A stretch of DNA of 64,000 bases, from NCBI GenBank assembly GCA_050949865.1, contig JBMNGN010000004.1:372001-436000 (forward strand), read 5' to 3'. Of this stretch, positions 12,525 to 23,400 are shown one piece after another. Made by a program: the position numbers and the translations under genes. The stretch's first letter is position 1. Each line of letters starts with the position of its first letter. Under the pieces are notes generated by a model that was not told where the DNA came from, did no database searches, and was given only the letters and a program-made list of their open reading frames with translations. The DNA comes from JBMNGN01 sp050949865 (GTDB lineage Bacteria; Bacillota; Syntrophomonadia; Syntrophomonadales; Syntrophomonadaceae).

Positions 12525-12851
12525 TTATAACCCTGGAATATTAAGCCCCCCCGTAATTTTTGCCATTTCTGTAGATACCATTTCCTGAGAGCTCTTTATT
12601 CCTTCATTTACCGCGGCGAGAATTAAGTCCTCTAACATCTCAATATCGTCTAAATCAATGGCTTCGGGGTTAATTTTTATTGCAGTAAGTTCCTGTTTTC
12701 CGTTAACTTTTACCAGCACCGCCCCTCCTCCTGATGATGCTTCTATTTCCCTTTGTCTTAACTCTTCCTGCAGTTTTGCTATCTGCTCCTGAACCTTCTT
12801 AGCCTGTTTCATCATTTTGTTCATGCTGCCCAATCCCGGATTAAACCGCAT
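12525..12851 (-). CDS. yaaK: YbaB/EbfC-family nucleoid-associated protein
   Basis: A 108-residue YbaB/EbfC protein. The N-terminal methionine- and lysine-rich helix (NKMMKQAKKVQEQIAKLQEE) and the central GGGAVLVKVNGKQELTAIKI sheet are typical. Family members bind DNA as dimers and are encoded between dnaX and recR across bacteria. It lies 14 bases after the dnaX stop with a good ribosome site. Confidence 0.93.
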   Translation of the reverse strand: MRFNPGLGSMNKMMKQAKKVQEQIAKLQEELRQREIEASSGGGAVLVKVNGKQELTAIKINPEAIDLDDIEMLEDLILAAVNEGIKSSQEMVSTEMAKITGGLNIPGL

Positions 12852-12865
12852 AAAAACATTCCTCC

Positions 12866-14356
12866 TTATTCTTTAATCCTTACAATCTCTTCACCAAAAT
12901 ACTCGACTGCTTTTTTTACTACTATATCATTATCGTTGTTTTGTTCCTCATCTAAAAATACAAACTTAACCTGGACTTCTCTGCCAGCTATATTACTTAC
13001 TACCTTTTCTAATATTTCTCGATTGGCTTTTTCCTCCATTTTCTCTTTGTGAAATTTATATCCCTTTTTAAAACCGATTGATATTATATTGTCTTTAAAA
13101 CCCAACAGCTTACCCTGAGATAATAAGGCATGAGTTGGTATTTTAACTGCTTTAACCCCGGCAAGGATTTGGTTCCACAAGCTATGCCGATCATCTGTTT
13201 TCTCCGCTTTTTCCTGGCTTTTTTTTCGGGAAGGGTTCGCTGACCTTATACTAACCGTATCTGGTTTTAAAAAACAACCCGAAATATCAATAAACCCCAG
13301 TTCAAGTATCAACCGGTTTCCTTCGCTATATCTCAAGCGCTCAGCTATCTCCATCATTTTTCTTAAAGCCTGGATAATGTTATTCTTTTCCAAGTATTCT
13401 TTTTGACGCTTTGCCAGCGTACTTACATCTTCATAAAAAACCGTATCATGGTCTTTCTTTTCCGTTGTTACATACAGGAGAACATCCCTTAAAAACACCA
13501 CTGCTTCTCTGGCTATTTGTTGGGCCTCTTTTCCCTGGTTAAGAGCAATACCCAGTAGTTTTACGATGCCATTAATGTTCCCCGTAATGACTGCTTCCAT
13601 AAGTTCGGTCATGAATTGTTCGTCAACCAGCCCTAATACTTCTAAAACATCGTCTTTTTCAATTATATTGCCCTTATACGAAAATACCTGATCCAGCATG
13701 CTTAATGCATCCCTCATTCCGCCGTTTGCTCTTTGGGCAATGGTTCTTATTGCATCATGATTTATTATAATCCCGTCTATATTAGCCACCTGGGTCAACC
13801 TGTCAATAATCTCGTCTAGGGTTAACCTTCGAAAGTTGTAAATCTGGCAACGGGATCTTATTGTTGCCGGTATTTTTTGGGGTTCCGTGGTTGCCAGTAT
13901 AAAGACAACAGAACCAGGGGGCTCCTCAATTGTTTTTAAAAGGGCATTGAAGGCTTCGGTAGTCAACATGTGAACCTCATCAATGATATATACTTTGCAT
14001 TTACCCTGTGCAGGCAACACCCTGACTTTTTCCCTCAGGCTTCTAATTTCATCAATACCCCGGTTTGAAGCAGCATCAATCTCGATAACATCCATGAAAT
14101 TACCGTTATTTATATCAGTACATGCTGAACAGGTATTACAAGGTTCCCCATGGGAAAAGTTTTCACAGTTAGCTGCCTTGGCTATTATTTTAGCAATACT
14201 TGTTTTACCTGTTCCTCTAGGACCGGAAAAAAGATAGGCATGACTCAATCGCCCTTTAGCTAATGCATTTTTCAAAGCGGTTACAATTCTCTTCTGCCCT
14301 ACCACCTCAGCAAATCGTTGTGGACGCCATGCTCTATATAAAGCAAGGTAGTTCAT
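12866..14356 (-). CDS. dnaX: DNA polymerase III tau/gamma subunit
   Basis: The clamp-loader ATPase of the replicative polymerase. I place the start at 14356 (MNYLALYRAWRPQRF), which has an AAGGGGA ribosome site; the longer frame to 14539 lacks family resemblance upstream. Visible are Walker A GPRGTGKTS, the zinc-binding CENFSHGEPCNTCSAC, the DEVH Walker B, and TTEPQKIPATIRSRC. The protein is 496 residues. An A8 run at 13219-13226, between the ATPase core and the C-terminal tau region, could give a shorter gamma-like product by slippage. A TATAAT-like element at 14402-14407 may belong to its promoter. Confidence 0.95.
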   Translation of the reverse strand: MNYLALYRAWRPQRFAEVVGQKRIVTALKNALAKGRLSHAYLFSGPRGTGKTSIAKIIAKAANCENFSHGEPCNTCSACTDINNGNFMDVIEIDAASNRGIDEIRSLREKVRVLPAQGKCKVYIIDEVHMLTTEAFNALLKTIEEPPGSVVFILATTEPQKIPATIRSRCQIYNFRRLTLDEIIDRLTQVANIDGIIINHDAIRTIAQRANGGMRDALSMLDQVFSYKGNIIEKDDVLEVLGLVDEQFMTELMEAVITGNINGIVKLLGIALNQGKEAQQIAREAVVFLRDVLLYVTTEKKDHDTVFYEDVSTLAKRQKEYLEKNNIIQALRKMMEIAERLRYSEGNRLILELGFIDISGCFLKPDTVSIRSANPSRKKSQEKAEKTDDRHSLWNQILAGVKAVKIPTHALLSQGKLLGFKDNIISIGFKKGYKFHKEKMEEKANREILEKVVSNIAGREVQVKFVFLDEEQNNDNDIVVKKAVEYFGEEIVRIKE

Positions 14357-14799
14357 TTTCTTAGTCCCCTTTCTGATCTTAAAACAACGGCCTGTATATA
14401 TATTATAATAGTGTATATATGGTTCCAGATCCAAAATAAATCCCCTTATCTGGATAATCAATAAAAGGCAGGGATTTAAGGCACGTTTAATATTCGAAAT
14501 CGATATGGAATACAACCAAAAGAGAGCCGCGCTACCCACAGACGGGTATAATGTGTAAAGTATTTTAGGCGGAAAACAGGTATTCCATTTGGTAACTTAT
14601 TCCAGTTTCAACTATAATAATGGTAATAAATTCAGCTGTGTTATATGCGAATAAGGAAAGTTAATCGAAAAGATGGGGCAATCGGCAGTCCGGATGTCTC
14701 CACGAATTAAAGGAGCACAAATAGCCAGAAATATGTGTCTGTTCCTCCAAAAGGTACAAGAAAATCCTAGGGACCACTGCCATATTAAGGTGATAAAAA
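14357..14799. other. intergenic region between dnaX and the AraC genes
   Basis: About 440 bases between divergent genes. It should hold the dnaX promoter (minus strand) and that of the AraC-type gene (plus strand). Beyond a few TATAAT-like hexamers I see no clear promoter, RNA or coding signal. This is where the SRP RNA gene sits in Bacillus; here that gene is 10 kb away. Confidence 0.5.
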
Positions 14800-15588
14800 A
14801 TGAGAAATGATTTGCATGACAGGCAAAACAACATAGAATCATTTCAATCCCTCTTTGAAAAGGAAGAACTGCTGGCCAAAGTGATTGATTTTTTCCCCTA
14901 CCCGATTCAGGTTTATGCTCGAGACGGAACATCGGTGCTGGTTAATAAGACTATGCTGGCCGAATACCATGTTTCCAGCCCGGAGATGGTGGTCGGAAGA
15001 TACAATGTATTCAAAGATCCTGCCGTTATAGCAACGGGCCAGCTTCATGCGTTAAAGCGGGCTTTTAAGGGAGAAACCGTCTTCTTTCCAGATGTTAAAG
15101 TGCCTTTAAAAGAAATTATTGAGCGCTACGGCATACAGGATTTTGATGTAGAGGCGATATACCAGGACATTACGGTTTTTCCTGTTCTGGATGACATGAA
15201 ACAGGTACAATATGTTGTGGCATTATTTATCAACAGGAGGGTTTATCGCGGCAAAGATGAAATTGAAAAAGCCAGGGAATATATAGAAAATCACTGGCTG
15301 GACCGGTATGATGTCAACGAAACCGCAAAAGCAGCCTGCCTGAGCAAGTCTCATTTTACCAAACTGTTTAAAAAGCATACCGGCGTGACCCCCTATGAGT
15401 ATTATATTAACTATAAAATCAGCAAATTGAAGAAGAAGCTCTTAGATACCAATCTTTCTATCTCCCAGGCCTTTGCCGCCTGCAATATGAACTATAACGG
15501 CCGTTCAGCCAGATTATTTAAAGACAAGACCGGCTTTTCCCCTTCAGCTTACCGTAAGATGTCAGGATTACTAGGAAATGAGGGGTGA
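14800..15588 (+). CDS. PAS-like sensor / AraC-family transcriptional regulator, copy 1
   Basis: A 262-residue protein. The N-terminal half (about residues 25-140) has a PAS-like pattern, starting with LLAKVIDFFPYPIQVYARDG. The C-terminal ~100 residues hold two helix-turn-helix motifs of the AraC family (ETAKAACLSKSHFTKLFKKH and the FKDKTGFSPSAYRKM end). It is presumably cytoplasmic, sensing a small ligand or redox state and binding DNA. It is 3 bases from a close paralogue, and the giant surface protein downstream is a possible target. The ligand is unknown. Confidence 0.85.
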   Translation: MRNDLHDRQNNIESFQSLFEKEELLAKVIDFFPYPIQVYARDGTSVLVNKTMLAEYHVSSPEMVVGRYNVFKDPAVIATGQLHALKRAFKGETVFFPDVKVPLKEIIERYGIQDFDVEAIYQDITVFPVLDDMKQVQYVVALFINRRVYRGKDEIEKAREYIENHWLDRYDVNETAKAACLSKSHFTKLFKKHTGVTPYEYYINYKISKLKKKLLDTNLSISQAFAACNMNYNGRSARLFKDKTGFSPSAYRKMSGLLGNEG

Positions 15589-15591
15589 TCC

Positions 15592-16365
15592 ATGAAAAAT
15601 CCGCTTAAGGAGGGACAAAAAAGCCTGTTTAAATCATTCTCTTCGCTTTTTGAGGAACAAGAATTGTTGGCCAAAGTAATCGAATTCTTTCCTTATCCGA
15701 TTCAGATTTTCTCTCTTGATGGAACAGCAAGGCTGATAAACAAAGCGGCTCTGGAAATGATCGGCATCAGAAGCATTGAATCGCATGTAGGAAAATACAA
15801 TGTTTTTAAGGACCCCATTGTCCGCAAGCTTGGGGCTATGGAGCAAATCAGGCAGGTATTGTCCGGCAAAACTGTTTATATTACTGATTTCAATGCGCCC
15901 TATAAAGATATGATCCGGTATTATAATGTGGAAGACAGGGATATACAATCGATAAATTCAGATATTACGTGTTTCCCTTTGAAAAATTCTGATGGTGCGG
16001 TAGAATACTTTGCCGCTGTTTTCATCTTTAAAAGAATATACCGGGGAAAAGAAGAGATTGGACGAGGCAGACAATATATAGAAACCCATTGGCAAGAGCC
16101 TTTTAATGCCGATGAAACGGCAAAGGCAGCGTGCCTCAGCAAAGCCCATTTCACCAAGCTGTTTAAGAAGCATACCGGTGTAACCCCCTATGAGTATTAT
16201 ATCAATTATAAAATCAGCAAATTAAAGGAACACCTCTTAGATCTCAACCTTTCTATTGCCCAGGCCTTTGCCCTCTGCAACATGGAGTATAACAGCCATT
16301 CCGCCAGATTATTCAAACAAAAGGTAGGCCTTTCCCCATCTGAGTTTCGGAAAATGTCCAAGTAA
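15592..16365 (+). CDS. PAS-like sensor / AraC-family transcriptional regulator, copy 2
   Basis: A 257-residue tandem paralogue of the preceding gene with the same layout: PAS-like part (LLAKVIEFFPYPIQIFSLDG) then AraC helix-turn-helix pair (ETAKAACLSKAHFTKLFKKH, ending FKQKVGLSPSEFRKM). The DNA-binding halves are more alike than the sensor halves, suggesting one binding site but two signals. It is co-transcribed with copy 1 and ends at an intrinsic terminator 22 bases downstream. Confidence 0.85.
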   Translation: MKNPLKEGQKSLFKSFSSLFEEQELLAKVIEFFPYPIQIFSLDGTARLINKAALEMIGIRSIESHVGKYNVFKDPIVRKLGAMEQIRQVLSGKTVYITDFNAPYKDMIRYYNVEDRDIQSINSDITCFPLKNSDGAVEYFAAVFIFKRIYRGKEEIGRGRQYIETHWQEPFNADETAKAACLSKAHFTKLFKKHTGVTPYEYYINYKISKLKEHLLDLNLSIAQAFALCNMEYNSHSARLFKQKVGLSPSEFRKMSK

Positions 16366-16387
16366 ATGTCTCATAAATTAAAAAGGA

Positions 16388-16426
16388 GTCCCGCTTCAAT
16401 TTAAAACGAAAGCGGGACATTTTCTT
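16388..16426 (+). terminator. intrinsic terminator after the AraC pair
   Basis: Arms GTCCCGCTT (16389-16397) and AAGCGGGAC (16410-16418) with a 12-base loop are followed by ATTTTCTT. It ends the two-gene AraC transcript and separates it from the third PAS gene. Confidence 0.75.
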
Positions 16427-16541
16427 AATGTCAAAATAACATTTTTCGTACTGATAATGAGCATATTCGCCCTATGTTTTTAACCAGCCGGTTAATAGAA
16501 TGTTGATAGCCAAACATAAACGGATGGAAAGGAGCCTTTTT

Positions 16542-16994
16542 ATGAATGCTGACCCGAAAATGCAGCTCCTGGAGGGTAAAACAGCGGCTCAAGGTCATAT
16601 GATAAGTAAATTCCAGATGCTTATCGCTAACAAAGGGCTGTTTTCTCAGATCATTGATTATTTCCCCTATCCAATCGCCATATTTACACCACAATATACA
16701 CTGGCAATGGTAAACAATGCTTTTGAGGCGGGAACAAAAACGCGGTTTCTAAAAAAAGGCTCTGCCCGCATTCTTCAATACAAGATTGACGATACACAAC
16801 TGGCTTCCGCCATAACAAAGGTCTTTACCGGGAAAACCTTTTTTTCAGAGGACTTAAAGAATCCTTTTTACATGTTCTCGGGAATTACACCCCAGAGCAG
16901 GCTGCAGTCTGACCGTTTCCACAGGGTTGTGGTTTTTCCTGTTCCAGATGATGATGGTAAAATTACCCACGGCGGGATTATGTTTTTGCCGTGA
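16542..16994 (+). CDS. stand-alone PAS-like domain protein related to the two AraC regulators
   Basis: A 150-residue protein that matches only the sensor half of its upstream neighbours (GLFSQIIDYFPYPIAIFTPQ against the shared FFPYPIQ block) and lacks the helix-turn-helix half. I start it at the ATG at 16542, which has an AAAGGAG site; an upstream ATG at 16500 has none. It could be a signal-binding partner of the regulators or a truncated third copy. It ends cleanly at a TGA followed by unrelated sequence. Confidence 0.65.
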   Translation: MNADPKMQLLEGKTAAQGHMISKFQMLIANKGLFSQIIDYFPYPIAIFTPQYTLAMVNNAFEAGTKTRFLKKGSARILQYKIDDTQLASAITKVFTGKTFFSEDLKNPFYMFSGITPQSRLQSDRFHRVVVFPVPDDDGKITHGGIMFLP

Positions 16995-17082
16995 GCAAAC
17001 CGGCCCAAGACAACACAGGCAAGTGGCTGTTGCATAAATAACAAACCCTACAAATTTAGAGTATTAATCAGGAGGAAAGACC

Positions 17083-17370
17083 ATGAAAACAAATTTTTTC
17101 ACCTTGGTCATAGCGTGTATTATGGGGTTAACCTTGCTGTCCATACTGGGTACGAGGGCATTTGCGCATTCACCCCCGGTTATTGACCACCTCTATGTTT
17201 CGTAAAATGATTTGGCATGGATAATTGAGGTAACTAAATATACGAACCAAGGCCATTAAATGTACGATTTCCTGCCAGGCGCACAGGAGTTTATTACATC
17301 CCAACAGGATGAAGGAAAGCTCAAATCTATTTCCGGCGTTAGAGATAGCTGGGGAATAGGCGGTGTCTGA
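17083..17370 (+). pseudogene. remnant of a small secreted protein gene
   Basis: A GGAGG ribosome site precedes an ATG at 17083. The first 30 residues form a clear signal peptide (positive start, hydrophobic core, then TRAFAHS). The frame hits TAA at 17203 after 40 codons, continues in protein-like sequence to a second TAA at 17257, and ends at TGA 17368. Two in-frame stops in one otherwise readable frame point to a decayed gene. A genuine 40-residue secreted peptide is possible. I do not recognise the family. Confidence 0.55.
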
Positions 17371-17443
17371 TGGGCTTAGCTTAGGAAATCAGTGCAGATT
17401 ACTGTAAAAGCTTCAGGAAAAATATTAATTGATTTGGAGGGTA

Positions 17444-20400
17444 ATGAAAGTGAAGCGAATTGTATTATTGATATTATGTTTTATATTCGCCTTTACAATC
17501 TGTCAACCAAAAATGGCTGCGCAAACCATGATAACCTGGACCGGGGCAGCCGGTGACGGGTCATGGCATACTGCCGGCAACTGGGATTTGGAGCGAGTTC
17601 CGGGGAACAGTGATTATGTAAATATCCCCGAGTCCTCAGTAGTGGAATATGCTGGCGGCGAGACAAGTGTAAAGCTATATTGCGAAGGAAATTTAACGGT
17701 TTCCGGCGGTACTCTTAATATTGGTTATGGGAATTCTATGCTAATGAGCGGAAAGCTGGACGGAGCGGGAGACATCGTATTAATGGCCAACGGAGAATTT
17801 TTCTGGAACGGTGGAAGCATAGAAGGTACCGGAAAGCTAATAATAAATCAAGCTTCGAGGCTAAACGCCGAAGCCCCAGCTTCTTCTTTGGACCGCTATC
17901 TGGTAAACGACGGCTCATTAATTATAAAAGACAGTCTTAGACTCACAGGCGGCGCTGAAGGCATCGGTTACTTCCCTATCCAGGCAGAGCAAACTCTGGA
18001 ACTTAGCGGCAGCGGAAGCTATGATCTGAACAGCCTCAATGTTAATAATTCTGGAACTCTAAGAATATCAAACACCTGCACTTCTGTCCGGTTCAACTAC
18101 GATTTCACACAGCAGAATTCAGGCACACTGGAATTTGATATAGGAGGGCCTGAGGACTTCACAAAGCTTGATGTTGCAAATAGAGCAACTTTGTACGGTG
18201 TATTGAAAATCAATATACTGGATGGTTATGTTCCCCAAACCGGTGACATTTTTGAAATTTTAACTTATGGTTCAAAAACAGGTAAGTTTTCCTCCATTGA
18301 AAGTAACCTACCGGGAATCACCTTTGTGCCGGACTATACTGGCACCGGTCTTACATTGACCGTAGCAACCGTACCCACGGCGCCGCAGAATTTCACCGCA
18401 ACACCCGGAGATGGTGAAGTAGCGTTAAGCTGGACTGCTCCCGTTAGCGATGGCGGCAGCAGCATCACCCATTACGAAGTGTCCAGCAATAACGGACACA
18501 CGTGGGTCACGGCAGACACGGAAACCTCCCACACCTTCACCGGCTTAACTAACGGCACAGAATATGCCTTCAAAGTGCGGGCGGTCAACAGCGCCGGCAA
18601 CGGTGCTGAGGCAAGCGCAGCGGCCACACCGACAGCGCCTGCGCCAACGCAGCCGGGACAGCTTTACACCTGGGGCAACAATGTGCATGGGCAGTTGGGT
18701 GACGGTACTTTACAGGGTAAATCCATCCCCACACATATCGGCACAGCTGAAGACTGGACAACGGTAAGCGCAGGTGACCAGCATACGGTTGCCCTTAAAT
18801 CGGACGGCAGCCTGTGGACCTGGGGAGATAACCATGAGGGTCGGTTGGGAGACGGCACATCCGAGCTCAGGAAGGATTCTCCCGTACGTATTGGCGGCGA
18901 CAACGATTGGGCGGCAGCAGAGGCAGGAGATAATCATACAGTAGCCCTGAAAACCGACGGCAGCCTGTGGGCTTGGGGCGGAAATAGTTCTGGTCAGCTG
19001 GGGGACGATAGTTTTGAAAACAGGAATGTGCCAATCCTTATTGATGACGAGAGTACCTGGATCGCAGTGTCTGCCGGATTTTACCATACAGTAGCTCTGC
19101 AGGCAGACGGCAGTCTCTGGGCCTGGGGATACAATTCAAAGGGTCAGTTGGGTGATGGTAGTACTACTTCTAAGAAAGTTCCCACCCAAATCAGCACTGA
19201 AGAGTGGGCTGCAGTATCCGCAGGAACAAATTTTACCGTGGCTCTGAAAGCGGATGGCAGTCTGTGGACCTGGGGATTGAACGATGTGGGCCAGTTAGGC
19301 GACGGGACTGTTGTAGATAAAAATGTTCCAACACGGGTCGGCAGCGACACCTGGTTGGCTGCAGCTGCGGGAGATAACCATGTTGTGGCCATAAAATCAG
19401 ACGGCAGTCTTTGGGCCTGGGGCGGCAATGAATATGGAGAACTGGGCAACGGATCCAGCGACGGCGTTTCAGATCCTCCTGCTCACCCTGTTCCCACCCA
19501 GATTGGCACTGATACCGACTGGATCTTCGTAAGTACCAGCTATGCGCACAATGCGGCTTTTAAGACCGACGGCAGCCTCTGGCTCTGGGGTTTAAGCTCA
19601 AGCGGACAATTGGGGGATAACACTACTTTTAGTAAGTTTACCCCCCAACGCCTTGACGGTGCCGGTACCTGGCTGGCTGTGGCCTGTGGTGGTAGTCATA
19701 CGGTGGCCACGCTGGAAGCCGGGCTAACCGTACCTACCGTACCGCAGAACTTTACCGCAACGCCCGGTGACACCCAGGTGGAGTTAAGCTGGGAAGCTCC
19801 GGCCAGTGACGGCGGTGCCGCAATTTCCCATTACGAAGTGTCCGAAGATGGCGGCACTACATGGGTTGAGGCAAGCACCGGCACTTCTCATACTTTTACC
19901 GGCTTGACCAACGGCATAGAATATACCTTCAAGGTACGGGCGGTCAACAGCGCAGGCAATGGAGAGGAAGCAAGCATAACAGCCACACCTGAAGCATACG
20001 TCTGTGAGATCGGCGCAACCAAGTACACCACGCTGGGTCAGGCACTGGCCGCAGTAACAAGCGGGCAAACCATTAAGCTGCTTAACAATAATACCCACAC
20101 CTCACCCATCGAGGTAGACGGCAAGACAATCTACTTCGACTTGGGTAACTATGATCTTTTACTCGATACCAGCGATAACCCCGATGAGTCAATTTATTAT
20201 GTACTCACAGTAAAAAATGGCGGTAAAGTAAGGCTTGCCGGTACAGGAACGGGCAAGTTCAACGTTAAGAGCTCTTCCAATTCCATCAGTTACGGCATAC
20301 AGGTTCTCGACGCCAACTCGGAAGTCACAGTGAATAATGTGGACGTGACAGGGGAAGGAGCTATCGGCATTTATATGTACGGTTCCGGTGATTCCCTGGA

Positions 20401-23400
20401 CGGCGGCATGATTACAGTGAACGGTCATATAATTGCCGGTGACATGGGAGTAAATGTTAATGCCAAAAACGGCAGTGTGATTGTGAACGGTGACATAACG
20501 GCAGGTCATTCAGGCGTACAAGTAGCCGCAAATCCGGGAACAATAGTTACTGTAAATGGCAATATCAATGTGCTTGGTACTACATGGCAAAGTCTAAAAG
20601 GTGCAGGAATCCTTGCCAGTGGGCAAACCACTGTTAAGGTTACCGGCGATGTAACAGGTCAGGGAACCAATTACACTGGTGTTCATGCACAAGGCGGAAG
20701 TATTGAAGTAGAAGGGGATGTGATATCATCCGGCATAGGTGCAAAGGCAGAACAGAACGTTGGTTACCCGATTTACAATGGAGCTGTGACCATTGACGGC
20801 AGCCTTTCGGCGGGAACCCCATTTATCATAGTGGGAACCACCGAAAAAACTGCTGCCGACATAACCGAACCGACCACTAAGCCTGGCTTTCTCACTTACT
20901 CGGATGGCGCCAGTAACGTTTGGATCGGTAGCGTAGGCGGCCCCGTGGTCACGGCACCCGCCGCACCGCAAAACTTCACCGCCACGCCCGGTGACACTCA
21001 GGTGGCGTTAAGCTGGACTGCTCCCGTTAGCGATGGCGGCAGCAGCATCACCCATTACGAAGTGTCCAGCGATAACGGACACACGTGGGTCACGGCAGAC
21101 ACGGAAACCTCCCACACCTTCACCGGCTTAACTAACGGCACAGAATATGCCTTCAAAGTGCGGGCGGTCAACAGCGTAGGCAACGGAGCAGCGGCCAGCG
21201 TAACGGCTACGCCAGTAGCGGCAGCAACTGTCCCCTCTGCGCCGCAGGACTTCACCGCCACACCCGGTGATGGTGAGGTGACATTAAGCTGGACGGCTCC
21301 TGAAAGCCATGGAGGTTCCGCAATTTCCCACTACGAAGTGTCCTGCGATAACGGAGACACGTGGGTCACGGCAGACACCGACAGCTCCCACACCTTCACC
21401 GGCTTGACTAACGGCACGGAATATACCTTCAAGGTGCGGGCGGTCAACAGCGTAGGCAACGGAGCGGAGGCCAGCGTATCAGCAACGCCGTCTGCGGAGT
21501 TTGCCGACGGCAGCGGCACAGAGGAAGATCCTTACCTTATTTCCTCGGTGTATCACCTCAATAATGTCCGCAACCACCTTGACAAACACTTTAGGCTTAC
21601 AGCGGATTTGGACCTGAGTGTTTACGGAACGGACGAAGGCTGGGAGCCTATAGGCACCGAGACCAATCCTTTCACCGGCTCCTTTGACGGCGATGACCAC
21701 ATTATCCGCAACCTCTTTATTGATCGTTTTTGGGATCCCAAAATTGGTTTATTCGGTTATACCGGAGAAACGGCAAAAATTTGGGACCTCGGACTGGCAA
21801 ACGTAAATATATTTGGAAATCATGATGTCGGTGGCCTAGTGGGATGGAATGAAGGTGAGATTGCCAACTCATGGGTCACAGGTGATGTGACCGGTAGAAG
21901 TGAAACTGGCGGATTGGTGGGAGTAAACCACGGTTCGATTACCGATTCCTGGGCCATAGGTACTGTGACAGACGTCTGGAGTGGCTCTATCGGTGGTTTA
22001 GTAGCAGAAAATTTTGGTACCATCACCAAATGTCATGCCGAAGCAACTGTAACCAGCGACAACTCCAATGCAGGTGGCCTGGTGGGGGCAAATTACGGCA
22101 GCATCACCGAATCACACGCTGTGGGTGTAGTAGAAGGAAGCAGTTACGTCGGAGGTCTTGTAGGATTAAATAGTGAGGGAAATATCGATAGATGTTACGC
22201 CACCGGTAATGTGACAGGTACCGAGGATTGGATTAATTATACCTTTGTAGGCGGGTTGGTAGGATACAACCGCGCTTCGATAAGCAATTCTTATGCCAAG
22301 GGCGCCGCATCCGGAGCGGAAGATATCGGGGGCTTGGTCGGATGTAACGCCGACACTGGTTCTATTACCACTTGCTATTCAACCGGGCGTGTAAGCGGGG
22401 ATAGTAATATCGGCGGCTTGGTAGGGTTCAGTCATTCAGATGGCATCATTACGAACAGCTACTGGGATGCGAATACATCGCAGCTAGCATCTTCAGGCGG
22501 CGGTACAGAAAAAAGCACTGCCGAAATGAAGCAACAGGCAACGTATGAAAACTGGAATTTTGATGCCGTATGGGGTATTAATGGCAGTGATAACGACGGT
22601 TATCCTTTCCTTAGATGGCAGGGGTACGAAATAGATCCCACCGCACCCTCCGCGCCGCAAGACTTCACCGCCACTCCCGGTGACGGTCAGGTGGTGTTAA
22701 ACTGGAGTTCTCCGGTTAGCGACGGCGGCAGCGCTATCACCCATTACGAGGTGTCCAAAGACGACGGTACCAACTGGACGGATGTGGGATTGAACACCAC
22801 CTATACCTTCACTGGCTTAACCAACGGCACCGTATATACCTTCAAGGTGCGATCGGTGAACAGTGCCGGCAATGGAGAAGAAGCAAGCACTACAGCCACG
22901 CCGGTTGTGCTTGAGTTTGCCGGCGGCAACGGCAGTGAGGAGGATCCTTATCTTATTGAAACGGTGGATCATCTCAACAATGTACGCAACTATCTGGGGG
23001 CGGAGCACAGTGATAAGCACTTTAAGCTGAATGCCAACCTGAACCTTGATGTAGCCCCGTACAATAGCAATACCGGGTGGCAGCCCATAGGCACGTTACA
23101 AAATCCTTTCACCAGCACCTTTGATGGTGGAGGATACACCATCAACGGCCTTTTTATTAACAAGGAGGGATCATGGAATATCCGTGTTCCTTCCGGCTTA
23201 TTCGGTAAAAGCGGGACAGAAGCAAAAATCTCCAACCTGACACTGGAGGATGTAGATATAACCGGTTGTTATTATGTGGGTAGCCTGGTGGGTTCTAACA
23301 GCGGTGAAATAAGCAACGTAAATGCCAGCGGTGATGTGGTAGGCGAATGGGATACAGGAGGTTTGGCCGGATCTAACAATGGCTCAATATCCGATTCCTG

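Noticed and set aside
14357..14539. 61-codon N-terminal extension of dnaX
   Set aside because: It does not resemble DnaX, and a ribosome site precedes the methionine at 14356.
14612..14932. 106-codon minus-strand ORF between dnaX and the AraC gene
   Set aside because: It overlaps the AraC start, lacks a ribosome site and has no recognisable pattern.
17083..17370. Selenocysteine or stop read-through in the small secreted gene
   Set aside because: The two internal stops are TAA, not TGA, so SelB-type recoding cannot apply.
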